Source: JAAFJM01 sp964529175 (lineage in GTDB: Bacteria > Bacteroidota > Bacteroidia > UKL13-3). Taken from it: a stretch of DNA of 64,000 bases. Under the pieces are notes generated by a model. It saw nothing but the letters and a program-made list of their open reading frames with translations, did not search any database and was not told the DNA's origin. A program made the translations under genes and the position numbers. The number at the start of each line of letters is the position of its first letter. Position 1 is the stretch's first letter. Of this stretch, positions 17,601 to 26,120 are shown one piece after another. The DNA lies in the NCBI GenBank assembly GCA_964529175.1, contig CAZGVO010000013.1, positions 1 through 64,000 of the forward strand, written 5' to 3'.

Positions 17601-20121
17601 AACTACTGGAGAGATTTTACCTATTACTTTTAATCAGATAAACACAGTAGGAGGCAATTGGACAGTTACAATTCGCCCAGCTACTGGAGTAACAGGTATA
17701 GAAACTTCTGGATATCCTGCATCGGCTGCGCCTGTTATTAGTTTAGATGGTGCAGATAGAATTGTGTTTGATGGAAGACCCGGAGGAGTTGGAACCACTA
17801 ACGAATGGACTATAAAAAGTAAAAGAACAGCAGCTTCTTCAAATTCACCTTGTATTCAATTTATTAATGGAGCACAAAATGATAGTTTACTATATTTAAA
17901 ATTAGAAAGTGGAAATACAACTACCACAAGTGGAACAATATTTTTCTCAACTACTAATGTATCAGCAGGTAATAGTTTTAATGTAATTAGTAACTGCCAA
18001 ATTCGAGATAGAAGTGATTCTACAGGAAACCCAGCAGTGGCTATTTATAGTGCTGGAACAGCAGGCTTTACCAACGACAGTATTCGCATTACCAACAATA
18101 ACATATATAATTGGTTAACTTCAGGTGTTCAGGTAACTGCAACAGGTAATGGAGCTGGTTGGCGAATTAGCAATAATAGTTTTTACATGACTACACCACA
18201 AACTACAGCGCAAACATCAATTCGTTTCTTAGCTGCATCTACAAAAAATATAATTGAAAATAATTTTATAGGTGGTTCAACTGTTAATGCTGGAGGCTCT
18301 GCTTGGACTAATTCTGGAAATATTGCATGGCGAGGAATAGTAGCCAATACAAGCCAAGTTGACTCATCATTTATACGTAATAATACAATCCAAAATATAG
18401 CTTTAACAGGATCAGGTTCTGGAACTTATGGAGGTATTGAGCTAACTGGTGGTTTAAATAGTGTAAATAATAATTTGATTGGACATGCCACAACATTAAA
18501 CAGTATTCAAAGTTCGTTATTAGGTACACAAATATCGCTTTGGAGTAATGGAACCACTAATATTCCAAACTTTTATAATAATACAGTTGCTAATATTACA
18601 TCAACGGGTAATACCACGGCAGTAGGACATAACGGAATAAGAATTACTTCATCGTTAACAGCAGGAACATTAACCATCAAAGGAAATACTATTTTTGGCT
18701 TATCTGCTGCTAATCCAACAGTATCAATTAGTACAGCATCAATGGTAGGAATTTTAACATTGAGTCCATCAACTTTGCAAACTATAGCTAATAATGTAGT
18801 GTATGATTTAATAGCAACTGGAGGGCCTGTAAATAATGCTACAACCTCAATAGGTATTAATATAGATGATGCTGCCTCAGTAGGAAATATTACAGCAAAC
18901 AGAATTTTTAATATAAAAAATACTAGTACTAATATTGGGGCCAAAGCATTTGGTATTAATTTAACCAATGGTTCTAATTGGACTTTAGCAAACAATATGG
19001 TAGGTTTGGGAAGCGATGTAACTAACGATATTGTTATAGCAGGTGTTAATGATAGTATATTAGGAACGCTAAACTTATATAATAACACAGTTTTGATTAG
19101 TGGTTTAAACGGAAGCGCTATTGATACTACCTACGCGTTTAGAAGATTCAGAACCTCTAACTTAAATAGTAGAAACAACATTTTAGGAAATGTTAGAAGC
19201 AGTTCAAGCATAAATTATGCTTCTGCAATTTATACTCCCGTGCCAGCCAGTGGTTATAATGCTAATTATAATTCATTGTTTACCAGTGGTGTTAATATAG
19301 GTTTATGGTTGGGAGTAAATAGAGATTTTACAGACTGGAAATTTGTTACCCAACAAGATACAAATTCAATAAACATTTCAGCAATTTTTGTTTCGAATAC
19401 CAATTTGCACTTAACAAGTCCAACCATAGGCGATATAAATTTTGCCGGTAGACCATTAGTTGGTGTTACAACCGATTTTGATGGTGAAACTAGAGATTTT
19501 AGCAAGCCTTACATGGGAGCTGATGAAATAACATTAAGCCCATTACCAGTTAAACTATTGAGTTTTAATGGTGAAAAAATTGAAAACAATGTAAAAATAA
19601 ATTGGGCTACTTCAATAGAAATAAATAGTAGTTATTTTGTAATTGAGTTTTCTAATGATGGTAAAAACTTTGTACCAATTGGAAAAGTAAAAGCAAATGG
19701 ACAAGCCAATACCATTATAAAATATAATCATATACATGATAACGTGAATGAATTTTTAAATAATTCATTATTAGCTTATTATAGATTAAAAATGGTGGAT
19801 AAAGATGGCACATTCCAAACATCAAATACCATAGTAGTTAGATTTGATAATTTTGCTCAAAAAACTGAAGTGAAATGTTATCCAAATCCTTTTGAAAATG
19901 AAATAAATTTAACCATAAATAATAATTCAACTAATAATGGCTTAGCCGAAATTTCAATAGTCGATATTAAAGGTTCAGTATTATTTCAAAAAAATATTTT
20001 GGTAACACCAAATCAAAACAATGTTTCAATTAACGAACTAAACTTTTTAAATAAAGGTATTTATTTTGTAAAAGTTAAACTGAATGAAGATGCTCAAATA
20101 ATAAAATTAATTAAATACTAA
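14620..20121 (+). CDS. Large secreted beta-helix protein with T9SS type A sorting domain
   Basis: 1833 residues. An N-terminal signal peptide (about 1-26, ending LQSQS) is followed by an Asn/Thr/Ser/Gly-rich body. It contains two long stretches of parallel beta-helix-like repeats (about 310-700 and 950-1600, rich in N-N-x-I and x-N-N-x-Ile/Val units). A short Ig-like segment lies between them near 810-900. A fibronectin-like module (PLPVKLLSFNGEK, INWATSIEINSSYFVIEFS) leads to the C-terminal type IX sorting domain starting at YPNPFENEINLTI and ending KGIYFVKVKL. It is probably exported and attached to the cell surface as an adhesin or polysaccharide-binding protein; no catalytic motif is seen. 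Confidence 0.88.
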   Translation: MSILRLYAIIISLVYLLPINYLQSQSIIFDNVPPLSGGGNTAGGQAFNLTVQKKVIIQGIRGSFSTVSGTVTLWYNPVKINGQPTVSSTTGWINLGSTTMTGISTSSTSPVPQTVPIPISLLMNPGDTFGFMIQWTGNVYPTTNTNTPTFTDGSVTIIADASCAYTGNAGMTTWFTPRQINGGVIYSLAQKGYNDASISGLVSSPKFCGNSQNLLVKLSNMGTNVISNVNVNWSIDGVLQTPISFSTPLDTINHPSNISDTVLNLGSISYTPNLSKNIKVWTSSPNGMADTITNNDSLLLVLSPGLSGAYTIGGVSPDFSSFSEAISRIESFGKCGPLVFNVSSGLTFKERPINIRNLDSITFQKTGFGSNPIVYGISGTGTTDAVFAIKGSKNIVFDGIDVTDSVSNSTTALQMEYGYSVLNSTGIIGSNNNTIKNCRITLNRTNTATIGILQSAATTGGGVAATSLTGANHNNRYENVKIQNTYKGIGLIGTPGFPDSNCVVTSTGTDTTIVGANTANDIGNGTALVYGISAADQKNVEISKCWVRNLTHTSTSTIQGIFIDNGSTTSDYGTARVWGNVVYNINRITSTSATGTVHGIRIDASTTSNALVYNNVIYAVNNTSTIATATANQMVRGISFGTSTGTGTSSFFYNSVSLNSSGLNNSIVAFWKGGAGNTIVRNNIFSNTSPAQTGVSKHYAVYVSAGTISSSNNIFWAPNANGFVGYAAASDRSSLPSFAAAITTVTPADGNEQGSANANPNFVSATDLTFAANTPSVQSGLPITLPIAITTDIVGNVRSNINGTTIGAYESVQTLFDSAAPIISNVVIVNSSMPTVMATITDNSNPIMAGDVRLWYRQGLSGAFTGLAPDSVPSSGMNGTYKWSTSLSSLSSGLYQFYIAARDFVGAGSNIAVNPIQSTSFTGFSAVNPVNYLNNPDAGVNTRTFVKTSSISGGTYQVGSTSFPYLKLTDVANALNSAELLGNVVFELQSNYDGTTGEILPITFNQINTVGGNWTVTIRPATGVTGIETSGYPASAAPVISLDGADRIVFDGRPGGVGTTNEWTIKSKRTAASSNSPCIQFINGAQNDSLLYLKLESGNTTTTSGTIFFSTTNVSAGNSFNVISNCQIRDRSDSTGNPAVAIYSAGTAGFTNDSIRITNNNIYNWLTSGVQVTATGNGAGWRISNNSFYMTTPQTTAQTSIRFLAASTKNIIENNFIGGSTVNAGGSAWTNSGNIAWRGIVANTSQVDSSFIRNNTIQNIALTGSGSGTYGGIELTGGLNSVNNNLIGHATTLNSIQSSLLGTQISLWSNGTTNIPNFYNNTVANITSTGNTTAVGHNGIRITSSLTAGTLTIKGNTIFGLSAANPTVSISTASMVGILTLSPSTLQTIANNVVYDLIATGGPVNNATTSIGINIDDAASVGNITANRIFNIKNTSTNIGAKAFGINLTNGSNWTLANNMVGLGSDVTNDIVIAGVNDSILGTLNLYNNTVLISGLNGSAIDTTYAFRRFRTSNLNSRNNILGNVRSSSSINYASAIYTPVPASGYNANYNSLFTSGVNIGLWLGVNRDFTDWKFVTQQDTNSINISAIFVSNTNLHLTSPTIGDINFAGRPLVGVTTDFDGETRDFSKPYMGADEITLSPLPVKLLSFNGEKIENNVKINWATSIEINSSYFVIEFSNDGKNFVPIGKVKANGQANTIIKYNHIHDNVNEFLNNSLLAYYRLKMVDKDGTFQTSNTIVVRFDNFAQKTEVKCYPNPFENEINLTINNNSTNNGLAEISIVDIKGSVLFQKNILVTPNQNNVSINELNFLNKGIYFVKVKLNEDAQIIKLIKY

Positions 20122-20149
20122 GAGTTAAAATATTTAACTAAAACAACCT

Positions 20150-20187
20150 AAAACGTCATTTATTTATACATAAGTGACGTTTTTTTA
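20150..20187 (+). terminator. Intrinsic terminator after the beta-helix gene
   Basis: AAAACGTCATTTAT pairs with ATAAGTGACGTTTT (one T-G pair) around TTATAC, followed by a continuing T run to 20187. It lies 28 bases after the stop. Confidence 0.8.
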
Positions 20188-20216
20188 TATTTTTATATTT
20201 CAATAAATTCGAAAAT

Positions 20217-20690
20217 ATGAAATTAGTAATAAGAGCTTATGAAACCAGCGACAAACAAGCCTGCTTAAAGGCTTTTGAAAGCAATGTGCCAAAATATTTT
20301 ACACAAGCAGAAGTTACTGATTTTGATGCTTTTTTAGAGCTGTTTCCTCATAAAGTTCGGGTGAATAAAACTTATTATTATGTAGTAGTTTTTGAAAATG
20401 AAGTAATTGGCTGTGGAGGTTTTGGCGATAAGGATAATACTGATATTATTACTTTGGCTTGGGGACTCATTCATCAAAGTTTCCATAAAAGGGGATTTGG
20501 TAAAGAGTTGTTAACCTTTCGTTTAGCGCAAATAAAAGAAAAATATCCTAACCATATTATATACATTGACACCACACAATATTCATATGGCTTTTTTGAA
20601 AAATATGGTTTTGAAACTACCCAAATTACCAACGATTTTTATGAAAAAGGATTGCATAGATATGATATGCAATTGCTTACTAATAAATAG
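20217..20690 (+). CDS. GNAT-family N-acetyltransferase
   Basis: 157 residues. The acetyl-CoA-binding motif A is in WGLIHQSFHKRGFGKELLTF (about 81-100), whose R-G-F-G-K core matches the Q/RxxGxG/A loop. The preceding beta strands (YYVVVFENEVIGCGGFGD) and the C-terminal FFEKYGFETTQ strand-turn are typical of GNAT enzymes. The substrate cannot be told from sequence. It stands alone between a terminator and the RmlD-like gene. Confidence 0.85.
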   Translation: MKLVIRAYETSDKQACLKAFESNVPKYFTQAEVTDFDAFLELFPHKVRVNKTYYYVVVFENEVIGCGGFGDKDNTDIITLAWGLIHQSFHKRGFGKELLTFRLAQIKEKYPNHIIYIDTTQYSYGFFEKYGFETTQITNDFYEKGLHRYDMQLLTNK

Positions 20691-20691
20691 C

Positions 20692-20733
20692 TTTAGCTTT
20701 TTTGTTTAAAAATAAATACGAGTAAAAGCTAAA
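20692..20733. repeat. 10-bp inverted repeat between GNAT and RmlD-like genes
   Basis: TTTAGCTTTT (20692-20701) and AAAAGCTAAA (20724-20733) are perfect inverted copies around a 22-base loop, just after the GNAT stop. With T-rich arms it could be a weak terminator or a binding site. Confidence 0.35.
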
Positions 20734-20762
20734 ATAATCACTAAAAAAATTAATATTGAATC

Positions 20763-21677
20763 ATGAAAATATTGATAACTGGAAGTAACGGTTTACTAGG
20801 CCAAAAGCTGATAGATTTATATAAAAACAATGCAGATAATGAGCTTATTGCAACAGCAAGAGGCGAAAACAGATATGGTGATAAAAATGGTTACGTTTAC
20901 GAAAGTTTAGACGTAACCAACCAACATGAAGTGAATGCAATTGTTGAAAAACATAGGCCTGATGTGGTAATTAATACCGCTGCCATGACCAATGTAGATG
21001 CTTGCGAAAGCGATAAGGAAGGATGCGATAAATTAAATATTGATGCAGTTACTTATTTGGTAAATGCTTGTAATGAGCATAATACACATTTGGTTCAGGT
21101 TTCAACTGATTTTATTTTTGATGGAACCCATGGCCCGTTGTTGGAAACTGAAAAACCAAATCCATTAAGTTATTATGGTTTATCGAAACAAAAAGGGGAG
21201 GAGGTAGTCATCAAGTATTCAAAAAGTTGGGCTATACTACGCACAGTTTTAGTTTATGGAATAGTTAGTGATATGAGCCGAAGCAATATAGTGCTTTGGG
21301 CAAAAGGAGCTTTAGAAAGCGGCAAAAGTATCAATGTGGTTTCTGACCAATTTAGAACCCCAACTTTGGCCGAAGATTTGGCTATGGGTTGTAAATTAGC
21401 TGCTGATAAAAAAGCACAAGGCATTTATAATATTAGCGGGAGCGATTTTATGAGTGTATTTGATTTGGTTTATAGAGTTGCCGATTTTTGGAAATTAGAT
21501 AAATCGTTATTAAATATTAGTACCAGCGAGGGAATTAAACAACCTGCTAAACGCCCACCAATTACTGGTTTTATATTAGATAAAGCGCGCAAAGAGTTGG
21601 GTTATAATCCGCATAATTTTGAGCAAGGTTTAGCCATTTTAAAACAACAATTAGAACAACATAACACCAGCAATTAA
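20763..21677 (+). CDS. NAD-dependent sugar-nucleotide reductase, RmlD-like (SDR)
   Basis: 304 residues, extended short-chain dehydrogenase fold. The Rossmann motif is TGSNGLLGQKL at the N-terminus. The family segment DVVINTAAMTNVDACE, the STDFIFDG strand and the catalytic YYGLSKQKGE (Y-x3-K, about residue 139-143) match dTDP-4-dehydrorhamnose reductases. There are no other rhamnose genes here, so the exact substrate is uncertain. A short membrane protein gene begins 10 bases downstream, suggesting cotranscription. Confidence 0.82.
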   Translation: MKILITGSNGLLGQKLIDLYKNNADNELIATARGENRYGDKNGYVYESLDVTNQHEVNAIVEKHRPDVVINTAAMTNVDACESDKEGCDKLNIDAVTYLVNACNEHNTHLVQVSTDFIFDGTHGPLLETEKPNPLSYYGLSKQKGEEVVIKYSKSWAILRTVLVYGIVSDMSRSNIVLWAKGALESGKSINVVSDQFRTPTLAEDLAMGCKLAADKKAQGIYNISGSDFMSVFDLVYRVADFWKLDKSLLNISTSEGIKQPAKRPPITGFILDKARKELGYNPHNFEQGLAILKQQLEQHNTSN

Positions 21678-21687
21678 TACCAAAAAA

Positions 21688-21882
21688 ATGTTAAATTTAT
21701 TAATTTTATTACAAGCCGAAGTTCCAAAATTGGCTACCGAACCTGAACAATCAAGCTTTTGGTTTTGGTTTATTTGCGAAGCTTTTGGTGGTGCGTTTGT
21801 ATTTTTGATGTTGTATATTTTTTTTATAAAAAACCCTAAAATAAATCCGCCACGCCAACGCAGACGAGATGAAGAAAGCTAA
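21688..21882 (+). CDS. Small single-span membrane protein, unknown function
   Basis: 64 residues with one strong hydrophobic span (about 24-46, FWFWFICEAFGGAFVFLMLYI) and a basic tail rich in proline and arginine. It lies 10 bases after the RmlD-like gene and its last 14 bases overlap the start of the helix-hairpin-helix gene, which argues that it is really translated and coupled. I do not recognise a family. Confidence 0.65.
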   Translation: MLNLLILLQAEVPKLATEPEQSSFWFWFICEAFGGAFVFLMLYIFFIKNPKINPPRQRRRDEES

Positions 21883-22765
21883 GCTTAGATTAGAAAAATT
21901 TATAAAAATGTACCTTTATTTTTCGCCTAGTGAAAGAAAAGGTGTTTTGTTATTAACTGCTGTTTTGTTGGTGGTAATGCTGCTGCCAACTATTTACCGA
22001 TACTTTAAACCAGTTAATGATTTAAATATTGCTATCAGTCAAATGGCTGAATTGGATTCGTTGAGTGTAAAAACTTCATTTTCTGAAATATCTGATAGTG
22101 AGCTTTTTGCATTTGATCCGAATACGGCTACCGAGGCAGAGTTAAAGCAGTTGGGTTTTACCGATAGAAACATTGCCACACTTAAAAACTATTTGAGTAA
22201 AGGCGGCAAAATAAAATCGGTTGAAGGGTTAAAGAAAATTTATGGTGTAAAGGAGGAATTAGTTGATAAACTAACGCCATACATTCAGCTTGATAACAAT
22301 GAATTTATTAATAGTAAAACTGCTGCATTTGCTGACACAAGCAAAAATAATAAGCCTAAACAATTTGCACCTTTGGAGTTAAATTCTGCCGACTCGTTAC
22401 AATTAGTAAAGTTGTATAGAATTGGGCCAAAGTTAGCTAGCAGAATTATAGAACAGCGAACCAAATTAGGTGGCTTTTTAAACCTGAATCAATTAACCGA
22501 AATTTGGGGTTTTGATGAAGATATTTTATACGATTTACAAGGTAAAATATATGTAGATGCCAATAAAGCCAAGCGCATTAACCTCAATACTGTAACGGAA
22601 GATGAGTTAAAAATGCATCCATACTTTAAATTTAAAGTAGCACGAGTAATAGTTAATTACCGCAATCAGCATGGTAAGTATAAAAACTTTAACGAATTGC
22701 TAAACATAAAAATTATTAACGATTCTATTTTGAACCGCATAAAAATTTATGGAGTGTTAGAATAA
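21869..22765 (+). CDS. Membrane-anchored helix-hairpin-helix protein (ComEA-like)
   Basis: 298 residues. A basic N-terminus and one membrane span (about 25-44, LLLTAVLLVVMLLPTIYRYF) are followed by three helix-hairpin-helix units. The first begins FDPNTATEAELKQLGF, the second LELNSADSLQLVKLYRIGPK and the third INLNTVTEDELKM. HhH units bind DNA backbone non-specifically; in ComEA they bind incoming DNA at the membrane. A competence role is possible but no other competence genes are present here. It overlaps the preceding small gene by 14 bases. Confidence 0.85.
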   Translation: MKKAKLRLEKFIKMYLYFSPSERKGVLLLTAVLLVVMLLPTIYRYFKPVNDLNIAISQMAELDSLSVKTSFSEISDSELFAFDPNTATEAELKQLGFTDRNIATLKNYLSKGGKIKSVEGLKKIYGVKEELVDKLTPYIQLDNNEFINSKTAAFADTSKNNKPKQFAPLELNSADSLQLVKLYRIGPKLASRIIEQRTKLGGFLNLNQLTEIWGFDEDILYDLQGKIYVDANKAKRINLNTVTEDELKMHPYFKFKVARVIVNYRNQHGKYKNFNELLNIKIINDSILNRIKIYGVLE

Positions 22766-22804
22766 TGGCTTGTGGTACTCCTTTATTTATTTTTCTAAAA
22801 TAGC

Positions 22805-23209
22805 CTAATGAATTGGCTGTTTTATAGCATTCATTTTCTGTTTAAGAGACTCATACAATTCTAAGGTTTTATTATCCATTTTACTTTTTGCTGAATCCAA
22901 ATGTTGCTCCATTGAATTGTATTTATTTAGTAATTGTACTGAATTGTTATTCCAATGGTTTGTGGTATCCAATAAATTAGAGTGTTTTTCAATAATGGTA
23001 TCAATTACAACCTCAAAAGGTTCGGTTGGTGATTTAGGGACCTCCGTAAAAATGGTATCAACTCCTGCTACATATTCAGTATTTGCTGCTAGTATTGAAT
23101 CTGCATAGGCTTTAAATGAATTTACTTCATTGGTAATTTCATTCTTTTCGGTTCCACAAGCAACTATTAAAGTAATAGATGTAATAGCTAAAAGATTGGT
23201 AATTTTCAT
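22805..23209 (-). CDS. Small lipoprotein, unknown function
   Basis: 134 residues. A type II signal peptide with lipobox LIVAC gives a mature lipoprotein starting at Cys18. The rest is hydrophilic and helical, including NSVQLLNKYNSMEQHLDSAK, which could form a coiled coil. It converges with the helix-hairpin-helix gene and stands alone. I recognise no family. The 262 bases upstream to 23471 are very AT-rich and hold no gene I can see. Confidence 0.7.
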   Translation of the reverse strand: MKITNLLAITSITLIVACGTEKNEITNEVNSFKAYADSILAANTEYVAGVDTIFTEVPKSPTEPFEVVIDTIIEKHSNLLDTTNHWNNNSVQLLNKYNSMEQHLDSAKSKMDNKTLELYESLKQKMNAIKQPIH

Positions 23210-23471
23210 GGTTTATAATTTTTTCTTATTACAAATAAAGCAAAATAAACTACTTAGCAAGCAAAAGTTAGCTTCTTTTTTTAATAGTTGTTGGTTATTT
23301 TGTTTTATAATTATCTTAAATATTTTTCAGTATAGTCTTTGTTATTAGTTGGTTTAGACAATTTTTTTAATAATACAAAAAGTTAAAATTAGTAAATATA
23401 AATTAGCTTTAATTTTTGGGTAAACAAAGCTATTATTGCCAAAACTTAAAAACTAAAAACAAATTCTTACT

Positions 23472-24617
23472 ATGCTTAATTTTGAGCCAACAGAAAATCA
23501 AATAATGGTAGCGCAAATGGCGCGCGATTTCGCAGAAAAACACATTCGCCCTTACGTAATGGAATGGGACGAAGCGCAAATTTTCCCTAAAGAAACCATG
23601 CAAGAAATGGGTAAATTGGGTTTATTAGGTGTGTTAGTACCTGAAGAATACGGTGGAGCTGGATTAGGTTATTTTGAATACATAACTGCAATAGTTGAAA
23701 TTACTAAAGTTTGCAGTTCGGTAGGATTAAGTATGGCTGCACATAACAGTTTATGCACTGGCCATATTTTACAATTTGGAAACGAAGAACAAAAAAAGCG
23801 TTGGTTGCCTAAATTAGCTACTGGCGAGTGGATTGGTGCTTGGGGTTTAACCGAAGCCAATACTGGAAGTGATGCCATGCGTATGCAATGTGTAGCTAAA
23901 CAAGATGGTGATTATTGGGTATTAAACGGTTCGAAAAACTGGATTACTCATGGTATTACTGGCGATGTAGCTGTAGTTTTAGCACGTACTGGCGAATTAT
24001 TAGATTCGCATGGAATTACTGCTTTTGTGGTAGAACGTGGAACTCCGGGCTTTAAAGGCGGTAAAAAAGAAAATAAATTAGGTATGCGCGCAAGCGAAAC
24101 TGCTGAAATGATTTTTGAAGATTGCCGCATACACAAAGACCAAGTGTTAGGAAATGTAGGCGATGGTTTTAAACAAGCCATGAAAATATTAGATGGTGGT
24201 AGAATTTCAATTGCCTCACTAAGTTTAGGAATAGCTAAAGGAAGTTACGAAGCTGCTTTAAAATACTCAAAAGAGCGTCATCAATTTGGTCAACCAATTT
24301 CTAATTTCCAAGCCATTGCATTTAAATTAGCCGATATGGCTGTAAAAATTGAAGCAGCTGAGTTATTAACTTTACAAGCTGCCGATTTAAAAATGCGTGG
24401 TTTGCCAATGACTAAAGAAAGTGCTATGGCTAAATATTATGCATCGGAAGTATGTGTTTGGGCTGCCACTGAAGCTATTCAAATATTTGGCGGATATGGT
24501 TATACCAAAGATTTCCCGGTAGAGAAATTTTACCGCGATTCAAAATTATGTACCATTGGCGAAGGAACTAGCGAAATTCAAAAACTAGTTATTGCCAGAA
24601 GTGTATTAAAAGACTAA
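23472..24617 (+). CDS. Acyl-CoA dehydrogenase
   Basis: 381 residues, the usual length. This FAD enzyme introduces the alpha-beta double bond in acyl-CoA during fatty-acid or branched-chain oxidation and passes electrons to ETF. Family signatures include GAWGLTEANTGSDA (substrate/FAD loop), WVLNGSKNWITHG and the C-terminal IQIFGGYGYTKDFPVEKFYR. The catalytic glutamate is expected in the CTIGEGTSEIQK segment. The chain-length type (short-chain/butyryl-like) is likely but not certain. A strong bidirectional terminator follows. Confidence 0.95.
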   Translation: MLNFEPTENQIMVAQMARDFAEKHIRPYVMEWDEAQIFPKETMQEMGKLGLLGVLVPEEYGGAGLGYFEYITAIVEITKVCSSVGLSMAAHNSLCTGHILQFGNEEQKKRWLPKLATGEWIGAWGLTEANTGSDAMRMQCVAKQDGDYWVLNGSKNWITHGITGDVAVVLARTGELLDSHGITAFVVERGTPGFKGGKKENKLGMRASETAEMIFEDCRIHKDQVLGNVGDGFKQAMKILDGGRISIASLSLGIAKGSYEAALKYSKERHQFGQPISNFQAIAFKLADMAVKIEAAELLTLQAADLKMRGLPMTKESAMAKYYASEVCVWAATEAIQIFGGYGYTKDFPVEKFYRDSKLCTIGEGTSEIQKLVIARSVLKD

Positions 24618-24638
24618 AATTTAAATTGGTTATAAAAT

Positions 24639-24675
24639 AAAAAAGCTACTTCAATTATTGGAGTAGCTTTTTTTT
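24639..24675. terminator. Bidirectional intrinsic terminator
   Basis: AAAAAAGCTACTTCAA pairs with TTGGAGTAGCTTTTTT (one T-G pair) around TTA. A-runs and T-runs flank both sides, so it can serve the convergent acyl-CoA dehydrogenase and hydrolase genes. Its 5' arm shares AAAAAAGCTACTT with the rpoC terminator. Confidence 0.88.
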
Positions 24676-24701
24676 ATGTTTTTAGAAATAACAATAAAAA
24701 C

Positions 24702-26036
24702 CTAATTCTTATTCAACCAATTCAATAAATCGTTAATTACTTCTATTGGAATATGTTGTAGAATAGAGTATTCGCTAAAGGTTGATTCACCAACACCTTC
24801 GTGCATAATATGGTTCATTTTATCATACATTTTATACGATACATTGGCATTCTTTTTTAGCTTTTTTTGCCACATGGCAAAATTCTTTTTATCTACTTGG
24901 TAATCGCGCGCGCCTTGCATTATAAATATAGGCAAAGTAAGTTTTTTGGCAGTTTTTAGTTGATTATAACTATTTATCCATAACCAATAACTTGCTGGCA
25001 AATCGTGAGGCAATAGGGTATAAGGTGTATTTTCTTTTACTTTATGTTTTAAAACAATTTTTGCTTTGGAGTTATCTTCATCAAAATGCTCTTTTTTATG
25101 GGGCAATATTTTAACCAAATAAGTGTTTTGATCTATCATCATTTCAAGCGGATGATTGGCATTGCCATTCATTAAAATAATGCCTTTTAAAGTTGGATTT
25201 TTGCTAGCTACATAGGGTGCTAAATAAGCACCTTCGCCATGCCCTAATAAATAAACACGGTTACTATCAATAGCTGGATTTTTTTTAAGTAAATTTATTA
25301 CAGCTTGCAAATCATCTAATACATCAATTTCTGGAGTAAAAGGTTTTCCGTTAATTTTATCTTGCGAAAAACTAAAACCATAATTTAAACTACGTTTATT
25401 GTATCTAAACACTGCATAACCATTACTAGCCAAACCTGTCGCAATATCTTTATAAGGTTTTGATACATAAATTCCATCAGCATCAGTGGGGCCAGCATCA
25501 GGTATAATAATTACCAAAGGCAATTTTTGTTTACTGATTGGTCTATTTAAAAATCCAGTTAACGGATACATGGAATCAGCAGCAAAGGGAATTAATTCTT
25601 CTTCGTATTTTTCGGCTTGCGCATAATCAGGAATGGCATAATTTTTAAAGGCCTCTAAAAAACGATATAAAATAAGTTTTTGGTTAAAGCGGTTAAAACC
25701 AAACTGAATTAATATATCAATATTGTAGGCTGTTTTAGCCACATATTCTATGTTAATTTGATCGTAATAAGCTTTATAACCGGCAAATCTAAACGATTTT
25801 ATATTGCCATATTTTTCGGCTACTGGGTTGTAGTTAGATGCTATAGCTGTTGGGCTATGATACATTTTTTGCTCTTCATTAATTAAGTTAGTTACACTAT
25901 CGTAATTAGCGGTTTGAAAAAAGTATAAAATGCGTTCGCTTTTGGCTTTAAACTGTTCTTGTTCATTTTGAGCAAAGGCATTGCCAATAAACAAAACAGA
26001 AATTATAAGTAAGGTAAGGTATGGTTTAACTCTCAT
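24702..26036 (-). CDS. Secreted alpha/beta-hydrolase with DUF3887-like N-domain, nucleophile serine replaced
   Basis: 444 residues from the ATG at 26036 (a TTG four codons upstream is less likely). A signal peptide ends at AFA before Gln. The N-terminal part (about 25-135) resembles DUF3887; the C-terminal part is an alpha/beta-hydrolase with IPDAGPTDADG (oxyanion region), the acidic residue in QGARDYQV and histidine in MNHIMHEG. The nucleophile elbow reads GHGEG instead of GHSEG: residue 267 is glycine (codon GGC). Either the enzyme is inactive or it uses another mechanism. Substrate unknown. Confidence 0.82.
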   Translation of the reverse strand: MRVKPYLTLLIISVLFIGNAFAQNEQEQFKAKSERILYFFQTANYDSVTNLINEEQKMYHSPTAIASNYNPVAEKYGNIKSFRFAGYKAYYDQINIEYVAKTAYNIDILIQFGFNRFNQKLILYRFLEAFKNYAIPDYAQAEKYEEELIPFAADSMYPLTGFLNRPISKQKLPLVIIIPDAGPTDADGIYVSKPYKDIATGLASNGYAVFRYNKRSLNYGFSFSQDKINGKPFTPEIDVLDDLQAVINLLKKNPAIDSNRVYLLGHGEGAYLAPYVASKNPTLKGIILMNGNANHPLEMMIDQNTYLVKILPHKKEHFDEDNSKAKIVLKHKVKENTPYTLLPHDLPASYWLWINSYNQLKTAKKLTLPIFIMQGARDYQVDKKNFAMWQKKLKKNANVSYKMYDKMNHIMHEGVGESTFSEYSILQHIPIEVINDLLNWLNKN

Positions 26037-26057
26037 TGGTAACAGCAATTTTATGCT

Positions 26058-26082
26058 TTTTAGCTCAAATCAAAAGCTAAAA
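26058..26082 (-). terminator. Weak hairpin after the unknown gene at 26121
   Basis: TTTTAGCT (26058-26065) and AGCTAAAA (26075-26082) are inverted copies around 9 bases, between two minus-strand genes. The tail is not strongly T-rich, so termination may be weak. Confidence 0.35.
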
Positions 26083-26120
26083 TTTTATTAATAAATAGCG
26101 TTTACCAATAATCAAATCAA

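Noticed and set aside
18573..19088. 171-codon minus-strand reading frame inside the beta-helix gene
   Set aside because: Shadow of a low-complexity Asn/Thr-rich gene on the other strand; no start context or domain.
20763..21677. Full dTDP-rhamnose pathway
   Set aside because: Only an RmlD-like reductase is present; no RmlA, B or C neighbours.
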